A DNA stretch of 64,000 bases, taken from NCBI GenBank assembly GCA_965279095.1, contig CBDIHH010000007.1, positions 1,063,926 to 1,127,925 of the forward strand, given 5' to 3'. A model generated the notes under the pieces. The model was not told the DNA's origin. It saw nothing but the letters and a program-made list of their open reading frames with translations, and did no database searches. The DNA is from CBDIHH01 sp965279095. GTDB taxonomy: Bacteria > Pseudomonadota > Alphaproteobacteria > Caulobacterales > Caulobacteraceae. The translations under genes and the position numbers were made by a program. This document shows positions 16,735 through 24,965 of this stretch, in pieces (positions within the stretch are counted from its first letter, which is position 1; each line of letters begins with the position of its first letter).

Positions 16735-18498
16735 TTGCTGGCGGAGGCGGCGACTCCAGCGAGCGCCGATCCGGCGCCGTTGACGATCGATCTGCTGTCC
16801 GGGCTCGTCCCCGCCTCGCACCTGGGCGTGGTCACGACTCAGGGCGGCGGCGGCGCCCGCGTCGATGGCGGCGCCCAGCCCTGGGCCTTCGCCGCCTTCG
16901 CGCCCTTCACCTTTGAGGGCCGCGCCCTGGTGACGGTGCAGGGGACCGGTCTCGCCGGCCAGATGAGCGTGGGGCTCATCAACAACGCCAAGGACGCGGT
17001 GTTCGGCGAGCAGGCCTTCTCGGTGGGCGTCGCCGGCCAGAAGATCCATATCGCCGTCAACGAGGCGTCGGACTACGCCGGGGTGATGATCCGCACCCAT
17101 GTGGACGGATCGACCGCCCCCGCGGCGGTGATCGACAGCATCGTCATCCAGCCGATGCGGCCCTATCTTGACCCCTTCCTCGAGAGCCTGTGGCCGCTGC
17201 CGGGGCCGGAACTCTCCCTCGGCGCCCTCTATGGCTGGAGCCGCCAGGACCTGGAGGCGCACAAGACCGGCGACCGCTGGCTCGACAACGCCCTGACCAA
17301 CAAGTGGGAGTTCGTCCACGGGGTCGACCGCCTGACCAGCTTCCCGACCCGCTTCTCCGTGCCTTTTGTCCTGTGCAACGCCCGCTGCGAGTTCTGCTCG
17401 GCGTGGCTGGCCAATGCCGAACCCATGCCGGTGGACCTCATCGACGGGGTGGCCGACGCCCTGCCCTATCTGTCGGAGATCGACCTGGTTGGCTGGGGCG
17501 AGCCGCTGATCCATCCGCAACTGGACGGGATCCTCGCCAAGCTGCGGGACTACTGCGATCCGCGCGCCCGTATCTCCCTGACCACCAATGGCGTGCATCT
17601 GAAGAAATGGGCGCCCAAGCTGCTGGAGGCCGGGGTGTCCGACATCTCCATCAGCATCCACGCCGCCCACCCCCAGACCCACGAGGACCTGATGGGCCTG
17701 GCCCCGGGCTCCTTCGCCCGGGTCATCGAGGGCATCGAGGCCATCGCCGCCTACCGCGCCGCCGGCCGGGCCGTGCGCCTGTCGATGACCTTCATCGTCA
17801 CCCGCCAGAACCTGGGCGAGATCCCCGAGTTCATCGCCCTGGGCGAGCGGCTGGGGGTGGACCAGCTGTTCTTCCGCACCCTCAAGCCGCAGACGATGAA
17901 GGAGGAGGACATGCAGGGCCTCGACTACCATCGCCTGCCCCCCTACCTGCACGAGGACTTCGAGGGCGCCCGGGCGCGGGCGGTGGAGGCGTTGGCCGCC
18001 GCCAAGGTGCACTGCGACGCCCAGCCCGAGACCTGGTCCTCGCCGATCTTCCCCGCCGACACCGAGGCGCAGATCCTCGCCCGGCCCCTGACCCCCCGCG
18101 CGGTGCGCCGGGTGGACAAGGCCCTGCGCTACGATCCCACCCCCGACAGTCCGGACCTGCCCCGGGGCGACCCCCTCGTGGCGCTGGAGGGCGGGGCGGA
18201 CGATCCCCTGCGGCCGGCCCCCGAGGCGGAGGCCGAGGCCGACGGCTCCAACCCCTACGGCCGCAGCGCCCCCTATCGCTGCCCGTCCCCCTACACGGCC
18301 CTGTATCTGTCCGGCTTCAACCGCAAGGTGACCCCGTGCTGCTACATGACCCATGTGCCGGGCTACCAGCCCGCCTATCTGCGCACGGGCATCGGCTTCG
18401 GCGACCTGTGGAATTCCCCCGCCATGACCGAGCTGCGCCGCAGCCTCGACGAGGGCGATCTGAAGTCTCCCTGCAAGAAGTGCCCCTTCTACTGGTGA
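16735..18498 (+). CDS. Radical SAM/SPASM-type enzyme with N-terminal beta-rich domain
   Basis: A protein of about 587 aa. Residues about 30-142 form a beta-rich domain related to the whole of the small protein encoded at 19363-19746. The radical SAM cluster site is Cys214, Cys218 and Cys221 (VLCNARCEFCSAW), followed by VGWGEPLIHPQ and SLTTNGVHL. The C-terminal part has CCYMTH and the final CKKCPFYW, which fits a SPASM-type auxiliary cluster. Role and substrate are unknown; modification of a sugar or peptide is possible. The start is uncertain: no ATG or GTG is available, the TTG at 16735 is a fallback, and an AAGGAG at 16638-16643 before CTG at 16652 in another frame suggests a frameshift at a run of seven Cs (16679-16685). 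Confidence 0.75.
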   Translation: MLAEAATPASADPAPLTIDLLSGLVPASHLGVVTTQGGGGARVDGGAQPWAFAAFAPFTFEGRALVTVQGTGLAGQMSVGLINNAKDAVFGEQAFSVGVAGQKIHIAVNEASDYAGVMIRTHVDGSTAPAAVIDSIVIQPMRPYLDPFLESLWPLPGPELSLGALYGWSRQDLEAHKTGDRWLDNALTNKWEFVHGVDRLTSFPTRFSVPFVLCNARCEFCSAWLANAEPMPVDLIDGVADALPYLSEIDLVGWGEPLIHPQLDGILAKLRDYCDPRARISLTTNGVHLKKWAPKLLEAGVSDISISIHAAHPQTHEDLMGLAPGSFARVIEGIEAIAAYRAAGRAVRLSMTFIVTRQNLGEIPEFIALGERLGVDQLFFRTLKPQTMKEEDMQGLDYHRLPPYLHEDFEGARARAVEALAAAKVHCDAQPETWSSPIFPADTEAQILARPLTPRAVRRVDKALRYDPTPDSPDLPRGDPLVALEGGADDPLRPAPEAEAEADGSNPYGRSAPYRCPSPYTALYLSGFNRKVTPCCYMTHVPGYQPAYLRTGIGFGDLWNSPAMTELRRSLDEGDLKSPCKKCPFYW

Positions 18499-18533
18499 TG
18501 CGGACCCCAGGATCGGCGGCCATCGGAGCGACC

Positions 18534-19247
18534 ATGCGCAAGTCCATCGGAACCCGGCTCGGCGCGGCGGCGGCCCTGATGGCCTTGGCCTGGGGCGGCC
18601 CGCCCGGGGCCAAGGCGGCGGACGCCAGCCTCGCCTCGGTTCCGTTCTGGGCGGCCAGCGCCGGCTGGTGGATGAGCGACAACACCTATTTCGACGGGGC
18701 GCTGAACTACAATATCCGCGCCTACAACAGCCTGACCCACATCGAGATCGAGGGCGGGCGGATGCGCGAGACGGAATACAAGTTCTACGCCCCCAGCAAG
18801 CTGGCGGTCGGCTACGGCCAAGGCCGGGTCTCGGCCGAGGAGGGGATCGAGGTGGTCACCATCACCGTGGGCGAGCAGGCCGGCCCCGGCGGCGGCCTGC
18901 GCTACCCGCCGGCCAAGGCCGGCGCGCCGGCGGCCCGGCTGGACATCCTCGGCCCCGCCGACGCGGTCCGCGTCGTGCCGGGCCCGGGCGCCGTCGACGA
19001 ATACCGGATGTATATCAGCCTGCCGGCGCCGGACCGCCGCTACGTCGTCAACTACGGCATCGTCAGCCACCCCGGCGACAGCCATGGGGCGGTGGGCGAC
19101 CTGCGCGGCTTCTCCCTGTTCCGGGCCACGCGCGTGAAGGGCGAGGACTTCGCGCGGCTGAGGGCCCGGCTGCGGGCGGCGAACAAGGTCGCCGCCGTGG
19201 TGACCACCGGCCCGGACGGCGCCCCCGTCGTGCAGCGGCTGGACTGA
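18534..19247 (+). CDS. Secreted protein of unknown function
   Basis: A 237-aa protein that I do not recognise. The first 28 residues are a signal peptide (basic MRKSIGTRL, hydrophobic core, cleavage after AKA), so the mature protein is periplasmic or exported. The mature part is rich in aromatic and beta-strand-like segments (SAGWWMSDNTYFDGALNYN, TEYKFYAPSKLAVGYGQG, EYRMYISLPAPDRRYVVNYG). It may bind glycan or be an outer-membrane-associated beta protein; this is only a guess. An upstream ATG at 18498, overlapping the radical SAM stop, would add 12 residues before the signal peptide. Confidence 0.6.
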   Translation: MRKSIGTRLGAAAALMALAWGGPPGAKAADASLASVPFWAASAGWWMSDNTYFDGALNYNIRAYNSLTHIEIEGGRMRETEYKFYAPSKLAVGYGQGRVSAEEGIEVVTITVGEQAGPGGGLRYPPAKAGAPAARLDILGPADAVRVVPGPGAVDEYRMYISLPAPDRRYVVNYGIVSHPGDSHGAVGDLRGFSLFRATRVKGEDFARLRARLRAANKVAAVVTTGPDGAPVVQRLD

Positions 19248-19362
19248 CCCGGCCCGCCTCAAGGCCGCCGGCTGGACGCGGGTTTGGGCTATGCCAAATC
19301 CCGCCGCGGTTGTAACCAGACGCGTCCCCCCGCGGCGCCCGCCGCCCAGACGAGATCCTCCG

Positions 19363-19746
19363 ATGACCTGGCAGCCCCTGACCGCCCCCCTCAAGAGCCT
19401 GAGCGCCGGCCATCCCGACGCGCCGGTCGTCCCCGCCACCCTGGGAACCCCCGTCACGGCCTGGGCCTACGGCGCCTTCAGCGACCCCATCGAGACCGAC
19501 CGGGACGCCACCATCCGCATCCGGGCCACGGCCCTGTCGGGCAAGATCGGCCTTTGCCTGATGACCGAGGACTGCGGGGGACTGGCTTCGGACCAGCATT
19601 TGATCACCCCGGCCGACGGCGAGGCCACGGTGCACATCGTCTTCGCCGCCGACAAGTCGCCGGCCCGCCTGCTGGTGCGCAACTATGACGACGAGGGGTC
19701 CACGGGCGAGGTGGCGATCCAGAGCATCGAGATCGAATACGCCTGA
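19363..19746 (+). CDS. Small free-standing beta-domain protein related to the radical SAM N-terminus
   Basis: A 127-aa cytoplasmic protein without a signal peptide. Its pattern (TAWAYGAFSDPIE, then ALSGKIGLCLM, then AVQS-like GEVAIQSIEIEYA) lines up over its whole length with residues about 30-142 of the radical SAM protein (PWAFAAFAPFTFEG, GLAGQMSVGLI, AAVIDSIVIQP). The domain looks like a jelly-roll or carbohydrate-binding-like module; this is inferred from the strand pattern only. The start at 19363 is preferred to an upstream codon giving a Pro/Arg-rich leader. It lies 8 bases before the next gene. Confidence 0.6.
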   Translation: MTWQPLTAPLKSLSAGHPDAPVVPATLGTPVTAWAYGAFSDPIETDRDATIRIRATALSGKIGLCLMTEDCGGLASDQHLITPADGEATVHIVFAADKSPARLLVRNYDDEGSTGEVAIQSIEIEYA

Positions 19747-19754
19747 GGCGGCCG

Positions 19755-20390
19755 GTGACGGCCGGCGGCGAGGTGCGCGCCCTGTTCGCCACCCAGGTCT
19801 ACCAGGCGTCCCTGGCCGACGCCCCCGGCTTCGCGGCCTTCAACGCCGAGCTTCTGGACGCCTGCCAGATGTTGGCGCAGGAGGATCGGGCCGGCCGCGC
19901 CTGGTGCAAGGCCCGGGGCTACGGCGGCTACACCTCCTATGCGTCCCTGGATGACCTGCCGTCGCGGGCGACGGTGTTCGGCGAGCTCAAGCGCCGCCTC
20001 GACCGCCATGCGGCGGCCTTCGCCGACGCCCTGCGCTTCGATCTCGGCCCCCGCGGCCGCCTGAAGCTGGACAGCCTGTGGGTCAATGTCCTGCGCCCAG
20101 GCGCCGCCCACTCTGGCCACATCCATCCCCACAGCGTGCTGTCGGGGACGGTCTATGTCGCCACGCCCCCCGGCAGCGGCGGCCTGCGCCTGGAGGATCC
20201 GCGCCTGCCGATGATGATGGCCGCCCCGCCCCGGCGGGCGGACGCCCCGGAGGACGGCCGCAGCTTCGTCACCCTGACCCCGTCGCCGGGCGCCCTGTAT
20301 CTGTGGGAGAGCTGGCTGCGCCACGAGGTCCTGCCCAACGCGGCGAAGGCCCCCCGGGTCAGCCTGAGCTTCAACTACGCCTGGCGGTGA
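19755..20390 (+). CDS. Putative 2-oxoglutarate/Fe(II) oxygenase (TIGR02466-like)
   Basis: A 211-aa protein starting with GTG. HSGHIHPHSVLSGTVYVATPPGSGGLRLEDPR and the later RHEVLPN and PRVSLSFNYAW match the small family of predicted 2-oxoglutarate-dependent oxygenases annotated as TIGR02466; the His residues and the final Arg are the probable metal and cosubstrate ligands. The natural substrate of the family is uncertain. It is the second non-haem oxygenase in this run. Its stop overlaps the next start (TGATG). Confidence 0.75.
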   Translation: MTAGGEVRALFATQVYQASLADAPGFAAFNAELLDACQMLAQEDRAGRAWCKARGYGGYTSYASLDDLPSRATVFGELKRRLDRHAAAFADALRFDLGPRGRLKLDSLWVNVLRPGAAHSGHIHPHSVLSGTVYVATPPGSGGLRLEDPRLPMMMAAPPRRADAPEDGRSFVTLTPSPGALYLWESWLRHEVLPNAAKAPRVSLSFNYAWR

Positions 20391-21445
20391 TGGCGCCCGC
20401 GAACGGCGCAGGAACATTCGCCCTCCAGGGCCGTTCGCTGGTGCAGATGCAGCCCCCAACCGCCTTGCGTGTCAGCGCCCAGGAGCCGGACGGCTCCGCC
20501 GATCTCGTCCTGGGGGACGATGTCGAGGCGCCGCTGCTGGCCCTGCTGCAGGCCCTGTCCGAGGCGGGATACCGCTTCATCACCCCCACGCCCGCGACCC
20601 ATGCGCGGGTGCTCCGGCAGCCGGGCCGCCGCCGCGCCCGGGATCTGCGGGATGTGTTCGGCTGGAACCTGCCGTTCGACGAGGCGATCCTGCCGCCGCG
20701 GATCCTGGACTGCCTGCGCGCGGCCGGCGTGCTGGAGGGCCTCGGCCGGCGGCGGCGCAGCCGCCTGCGCGTCTCCAGCCTCGACGACCGGCTGTTCCTG
20801 CATTCGGCCTATCCGACCCGATCCGAAAACGCCGTGTTCTTCGGACCCGACAGCTACCGGTTCGCCCGGTTCATAGGCCGGAACCTGCCCCCCGACGGTC
20901 AGGCCGTTCGCCGGCTGGCGGACATCGGCGCGGGGTCCGGAGTGGGGGCCATCACCGCCAGCGCGTGGCTCAAGGACGCCGAGCTGGTGCTGACCGACGT
21001 CAATCCCCTGGCCCTGCGGCTGGCGCGCATCAACGCCCGGGCGGCGGGCGTTTCTGTCGTGGCGCTGGAGAGCAGGGGACTGGACGGGGTCGACGATCCC
21101 ATCGACGTGGCCATCGCCAACCCGCCGTACATCATCGATGCGCAAGACCGCGCCTATCGCGACGGCGGCGGCATGCATGGCGGCCAGGTGTCGCTGGACA
21201 TGGCCGCGGCGGCGCTGGACCGCCTCGCCCCGGGCGGGCGGCTGCTGCTCTACACCGGGAGCGCGATCATCGCCGGCCGCGATCCCCTGGGGGAAGCCCT
21301 GGCCGACCTGGCCGCCGCCCGCGGCTGCGCCATGGACTACCGCGAGCTGGATCCCGACGTGTTCGGCGAGGAGCTGAGCCACCCGGCCTATGCCGATGTG
21401 GAGCGCATCGCCCTGGTCGGCGCGGTGGTGATCAGGCCCAGATAA
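20390..21445 (+). CDS. NPPY-type SAM-dependent methyltransferase
   Basis: A 351-aa protein. Residues about 174-250 carry the methyltransferase core: RRLADIGAGSGVGAITAS (175-192), VLTDVNPLAL (200-209) and the N-methyltransferase motif NPPY at 244-247. NPPY enzymes methylate amide or amino nitrogen in proteins or nucleic acids; the arrangement is like PrmB/HemK, although the 170-residue N-terminal region is different. The target is not readable. It ends the rightward run and overlaps the convergent BLUF gene by 14 bases. Confidence 0.75.
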   Translation: MAPANGAGTFALQGRSLVQMQPPTALRVSAQEPDGSADLVLGDDVEAPLLALLQALSEAGYRFITPTPATHARVLRQPGRRRARDLRDVFGWNLPFDEAILPPRILDCLRAAGVLEGLGRRRRSRLRVSSLDDRLFLHSAYPTRSENAVFFGPDSYRFARFIGRNLPPDGQAVRRLADIGAGSGVGAITASAWLKDAELVLTDVNPLALRLARINARAAGVSVVALESRGLDGVDDPIDVAIANPPYIIDAQDRAYRDGGGMHGGQVSLDMAAAALDRLAPGGRLLLYTGSAIIAGRDPLGEALADLAAARGCAMDYRELDPDVFGEELSHPAYADVERIALVGAVVIRPR

Positions 21446-21917
21446 CCTCGCCCATGAGCTCGGCGTGCTGTTGCGTCAGCAGCTGGCCGTGGAGGCGGGC
21501 CACGGTGGTCAGCTGGGTCAGGGCCTCGTCCTCGCTGCAGGCGAAGGGGTCGAAGCTGCGCTCCTCCACCAGCCGCCGCACGATGGTCCTGTCCGCCTCC
21601 GACACCATCTGCGCGCACATGGTCCAGCGGGCGAACCGGCGGTGGTCGGCCGTGCGCACGAAACGCAGGGCGGTCTCGACGTGGCGGGGATCGCCCTCGA
21701 TGCGGCGGTAGGTGGTCATCACCCCCTCGGGGGGACCCTCGAGGGCCTGCAGAAACCAGTCGCCGTGCGCCAGAAGAAGTCCGCTGACCGCGACACTGCG
21801 GTTGTTCTTGATCGAGGCGATCAGGATGTCCCGGACCTCTTCGTCGAGCGCCTCGGCGACCTTGCTGTCCCTGCGGCTTGCATAGACAAGGCAAACCAGG
21901 CTGTCGTTACTCATCAT
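21432..21917 (-). CDS. Short BLUF-domain blue-light photoreceptor
   Basis: A 161-aa protein that is essentially one FAD-binding BLUF domain plus a C-terminal helical tail. The residues that define the photocycle are all present: Tyr12 (LVYASRRDS), Asn39 (IKNNRS), Gln57 (FLQALEGPP), Trp98 and Met100 (RWTM), with the same Asn-Gln and Gln-Trp spacing as in AppA. No output enzyme domain is attached, so it should act by binding a partner. The next gene on the same strand upstream, 21988-22239, encodes a small HTH-like protein. Confidence 0.88.
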   Translation of the reverse strand: MMSNDSLVCLVYASRRDSKVAEALDEEVRDILIASIKNNRSVAVSGLLLAHGDWFLQALEGPPEGVMTTYRRIEGDPRHVETALRFVRTADHRRFARWTMCAQMVSEADRTIVRRLVEERSFDPFACSEDEALTQLTTVARLHGQLLTQQHAELMGEVIWA

Positions 21918-21987
21918 CAGGCTCCTGCAATCATCAGAACCTAACGCGTCGAAGGTTTATGCTGGGTGAAACACCCTCTGGATAGGT

Positions 21988-22239
21988 TTAGGCGGATCGC
22001 CGCGCGGGCGGCGCCAGAGGGATCTCCTGCTCGAAGCCGACGGGCTTGAACCCATGCAGGAAAGACTCCACCGCCACCGCCACGGGGCCGGTGATCTGGC
22101 GGCGGCCTGACTCCATCTCGCGCACGCGCTTTTCCCCCTGCTCAGGGTCGCCCGCCAGGCGCAGGGCGCGGGCGAGGTCGGCGTGGGTCCAGCCCATGGC
22201 CTCTCGGGCCTGCTGCAGGTGGGGACCAGTACTGATCAT
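21988..22239 (-). CDS. Small helix-turn-helix protein, XRE-like
   Basis: An 83-aa protein, probably a cytoplasmic DNA-binding protein. LQQAREAMGWTHADLARAL followed by EKRVREMESGRRQITGPVA is the pattern of a Cro/CI-type helix-turn-helix. The start MISTGPHL is preferred; an ATG 30 bases further upstream is possible. The gene lies 70 bases before the BLUF gene on the same strand, with a short GGGTG/CACCC hairpin between, so the two may be co-transcribed. Confidence 0.6.
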   Translation of the reverse strand: MISTGPHLQQAREAMGWTHADLARALRLAGDPEQGEKRVREMESGRRQITGPVAVAVESFLHGFKPVGFEQEIPLAPPARRSA

Positions 22240-22398
22240 GACGCAATTTCCGTAACGCTGCGGGGACATAGCGCGGTCAGGGCCGGGCAGTGTCGTTGAA
22301 ACAGACGTCGGCCCCCCTGGCGGAGCGCCGGCGCCTGTCTGGCGCGCAGATTGCGCATAATTTGGGCGTCCCTCAGCCGAGGCCCGCCGGTGGCGGGC

Positions 22399-22782
22399 CT
22401 ACCGCCGGGGATCGCGGCGGGGGGCGAGGCGGGCGGCCAGGGCCAGCAGGATCGTCGGGCCGGCGACGGCGGCCACAGGGGCTCCGATCATCCACGCCCG
22501 CGCGCGGCGACGCAGGCTGCGCAGGCTGCCCAGGGTGCCGGGGGTCCACATCAGCCAGCGCTTGATCTGGCCGGGCTGTTCGAGGGGGCCGTCGTAGAGC
22601 TCCTCGATCGGGTCGGCCGAAATGGCGCGCTCGATGGCCTCGTTGCTGCGTCGGTAGGCGATGGCGCTGTCCAGGGCCACGCAGCCCCAGAACGCCACCC
22701 AGGGAACCACCGCCGTCTTCACCAGCCTTTCGAGGGTCAAACCGTCGTCTCCTTGGCCTCGCAGCCCCATGCCGCCGACCAT
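22399..22782 (-). CDS. Small membrane protein of unknown function
   Basis: A 127-aa protein that I cannot assign. It has a hydrophobic stretch near residue 25 (AVVPWVAFWGCVALDSAIAY) and another near the C terminus (MIGAPVAAVAGPTILLALAA), consistent with two membrane helices joined by a basic segment. Overlapping frames in this stretch are also open, so the call is moderate. It stands alone between the HTH gene and the aldehyde dehydrogenase gene, all on the minus strand. Confidence 0.45.
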   Translation of the reverse strand: MVGGMGLRGQGDDGLTLERLVKTAVVPWVAFWGCVALDSAIAYRRSNEAIERAISADPIEELYDGPLEQPGQIKRWLMWTPGTLGSLRSLRRRARAWMIGAPVAAVAGPTILLALAARLAPRRDPRR

Positions 22783-22817
22783 AGGCGGGATGGGGCACGG
22801 TTCACAATCGCAACCAT

Positions 22818-24206
22818 CTATCCCACCAATACCGACTTTATGTTGACGAATTCCAAGATCCCGAAGTGGGCCACCTCACGCCCGTAGCCGGAATCCTTCA
22901 CCCCGCCGAAGGGCAGGCGGGAGTCCGAGCGGACGTTCTGGTTGACGAAGGCCATGCCGGCGTCCAGCTCCTCCGCCGCGATCCGCTCGCCGCGCGCCAG
23001 ATTCTCCGTCATCACCGCCGAACCGAGGCCGAAGGGCGAGGCGTTGGCGATGGCGATGGCCTCGGCCTCGTCGGCGGCGCCGATGATCGCGGCGACCGGC
23101 CCGAAGATCTCGTCGTCGTGGGCGGGCATGCCTGGCTTCACGTCGGTGAGGATGGTGGCGGGATACCAGGCGCCGGACCGATCGGGGATCTCGCCGCCGA
23201 GCAGCACCCGCGCCCCGGCCGCCACGCTGCGGGCCACCTGCTCATGGATCTCGTCGCGCCCGGCGACGCTGTAAAGGGGGCCGAGCTTGGTCGACGGCTC
23301 GCGAGGATCGCCCATGACGAAGGCGCCCATCTTCTCGACCAGGGCCCGCTCGAAGGCCTCGCGCACCTGGGGCAGGACGATGAAGCGTTTGGCGGCGATG
23401 CAGCTCTGGCCGCCGTTGACCATGCGCCCGGCGGCGCAGGCGGTGGCGGCCTTGTCGATGTCGGCGTCCTCGAGCACGAGATAGGCGTCGCTGCCCCCCA
23501 GTTCGAGCACGGTCTTCTTCAGGGCCCGGCCGGCGGCCTCGGCGACCTTGCGGCCGGCCTCGACGCTGCCGGTCAAGGTCACCGCCGCCACCGCCCGGTT
23601 CTCGATCAGGGCGGCGACCATCGAACTGGGGATCAGCAGGGTGCGGAACAGGCCCTCAGGGAAGCCGGCCTCGTCGAACACCGACTGGATGGCCAGGGCG
23701 CAGCCGGGCACATTGCTGGCGTGCTTGAGCAGGGCGCCGTTGCCGGCCATCAGGGTCGGGGCGGCGAAGCGGAAGACCTGCCAGAAGGGGAAGTTCCACG
23801 GCATCACCGCCAGCACCACCCCCAGGGGGTTAAAGGTGACGAAGGCCTTGGGCCCGCCCATGTCCACGTCCTGCCGGGCCAGAAACCCCTCCGCCCGCTC
23901 GGCGTAGAAGTCGCAGTTGACCGCGCATTTCTCGATCTCGGCGCGGCCCTCCGTCAGGGTCTTGCCCATCTCAGCGGTCATCAGGGCGGCGAACTCGTCC
24001 TGCCGCCGCCGCAGCACCGCCGCGGCCGCCTTCATCAGCCGCGCCCGCTCGGCGAAGCTGGTCCGCCGCCAGGCCCGCGCAACCTCGGCGGTCTCCTGCG
24101 CCACGGCCGCGGCCTCCGCCGCCGTGTGGCCGTCGTAGCTGCGTCCGGCGGCGCCCGAGGCGGGGTCGACGGCCGAGAAGCGCGGACGATCGAAGGAGTC
24201 TGTCAT
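22818..24206 (-). CDS. NAD(P)-dependent aldehyde dehydrogenase (succinate-semialdehyde dehydrogenase type)
   Basis: A 462-aa cytoplasmic ALDH-superfamily enzyme that oxidises an aldehyde, such as succinate semialdehyde, to the acid. VMPWNFPFWQVFRFAAP is the cofactor-binding entry, the general base Glu is in TVLELGGSDAYLV and the catalytic Cys in NGGQSCIAAKRF. FGPVAAIIGAADEAEAIA and NASPFGLGSAVMTENL complete the family pattern. MTDSFDRP is chosen as start because the fold begins there and a GAGG precedes it. The substrate is inferred from the closest subfamily pattern and is not certain. Divergent from the rhamnose operon. Confidence 0.88.
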   Translation of the reverse strand: MTDSFDRPRFSAVDPASGAAGRSYDGHTAAEAAAVAQETAEVARAWRRTSFAERARLMKAAAAVLRRRQDEFAALMTAEMGKTLTEGRAEIEKCAVNCDFYAERAEGFLARQDVDMGGPKAFVTFNPLGVVLAVMPWNFPFWQVFRFAAPTLMAGNGALLKHASNVPGCALAIQSVFDEAGFPEGLFRTLLIPSSMVAALIENRAVAAVTLTGSVEAGRKVAEAAGRALKKTVLELGGSDAYLVLEDADIDKAATACAAGRMVNGGQSCIAAKRFIVLPQVREAFERALVEKMGAFVMGDPREPSTKLGPLYSVAGRDEIHEQVARSVAAGARVLLGGEIPDRSGAWYPATILTDVKPGMPAHDDEIFGPVAAIIGAADEAEAIAIANASPFGLGSAVMTENLARGERIAAEELDAGMAFVNQNVRSDSRLPFGGVKDSGYGREVAHFGILEFVNIKSVLVG

Positions 24207-24295
24207 GAGCGGCCTCACCTGGCTGGATCGCACCGCACACACAATCGTGCGCCGGGCGATGGGTTCCGTGGGGGGCGGTCGCGGCGGCGAATGCT

Positions 24296-24324
24296 TTGAC
24301 GACCCTGGTCCCCTCTCCTATACC
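24296..24324 (+). promoter_or_regulatory. Promoter of the rhamnose operon
   Basis: TTGACG at 24296-24301 and TATACC at 24319-24324 are separated by exactly 17 bases, a near-ideal vegetative promoter. The -10 element ends 65 bases before the rfbC start. The rpsT promoter in this window has the same form. Confidence 0.65.
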
Positions 24325-24389
24325 CCGCCGCGAGCCGGGCGAAGAGGGACCCCTGACCCCCAGGCCCAGGCCGGGGGACCAGGCGCAGA

Positions 24390-24965
24390 ATGGACGTCGT
24401 CAGGCTGGACATTCCCGAGGTCGTGCTGCTGAAGCCCCGGCGGATCGCCGACGCCCGCGGTCACTTCAGCGAGACCTGGCGGCGGGACGTGCTGGCTCAG
24501 GCGGGGATCGACATCGATTTCGTGCAGGACAACCTGTCCTACTCCGCGCGCGCGGGCACCCTGCGCGGCTTGCACTACCAGTCGCCCCCCCACGCCCAGG
24601 CCAAGCTGGTGGGGGTCATCACCGGCCGGATCCTCGATGTGGCTGTGGACGTGCGCGCCGGCTCGCCCACCTACGGCCGCCACGTGTCGTGCGAACTGGG
24701 CGCGGACGACGGCCGCCAGCTCTATGTGCCGGTCGGCTTCCTGCACGGCTTCGTCACGCTCGAGCCCGACACCCGCGTCCTCTACAAGGTCAGCGACGTC
24801 TATGCCCCGGCCTGTGACGGCGCCGTGCGCTGGGACGATTCCGACCTCGCCATCGACTGGGGGCCGGCCGGCGCCCACCCCATCCTCTCGGACAAGGACG
24901 CGGCGGCGGGCGCCTTCGCCCAATTCCGCACCCCCTTCGCCGCGGCCGGCGAGGCGGCGGCGTGA
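24390..24965 (+). CDS. rfbC: dTDP-4-dehydrorhamnose 3,5-epimerase
   Basis: A 191-aa cupin epimerase that converts dTDP-4-keto-6-deoxy-glucose to the rhamnose form, the third step of dTDP-L-rhamnose synthesis. DARGHFSETWRRD, the catalytic-His segment GTLRGLHYQSPPHAQAKL, DVRAGSPTYG and YVPVGFLHGFVTLEPDT are all present; length is normal for RfbC/RmlC. First gene of a four-gene operon; its stop overlaps the GTG start of rfbB. Confidence 0.95.
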   Translation: MDVVRLDIPEVVLLKPRRIADARGHFSETWRRDVLAQAGIDIDFVQDNLSYSARAGTLRGLHYQSPPHAQAKLVGVITGRILDVAVDVRAGSPTYGRHVSCELGADDGRQLYVPVGFLHGFVTLEPDTRVLYKVSDVYAPACDGAVRWDDSDLAIDWGPAGAHPILSDKDAAAGAFAQFRTPFAAAGEAAA

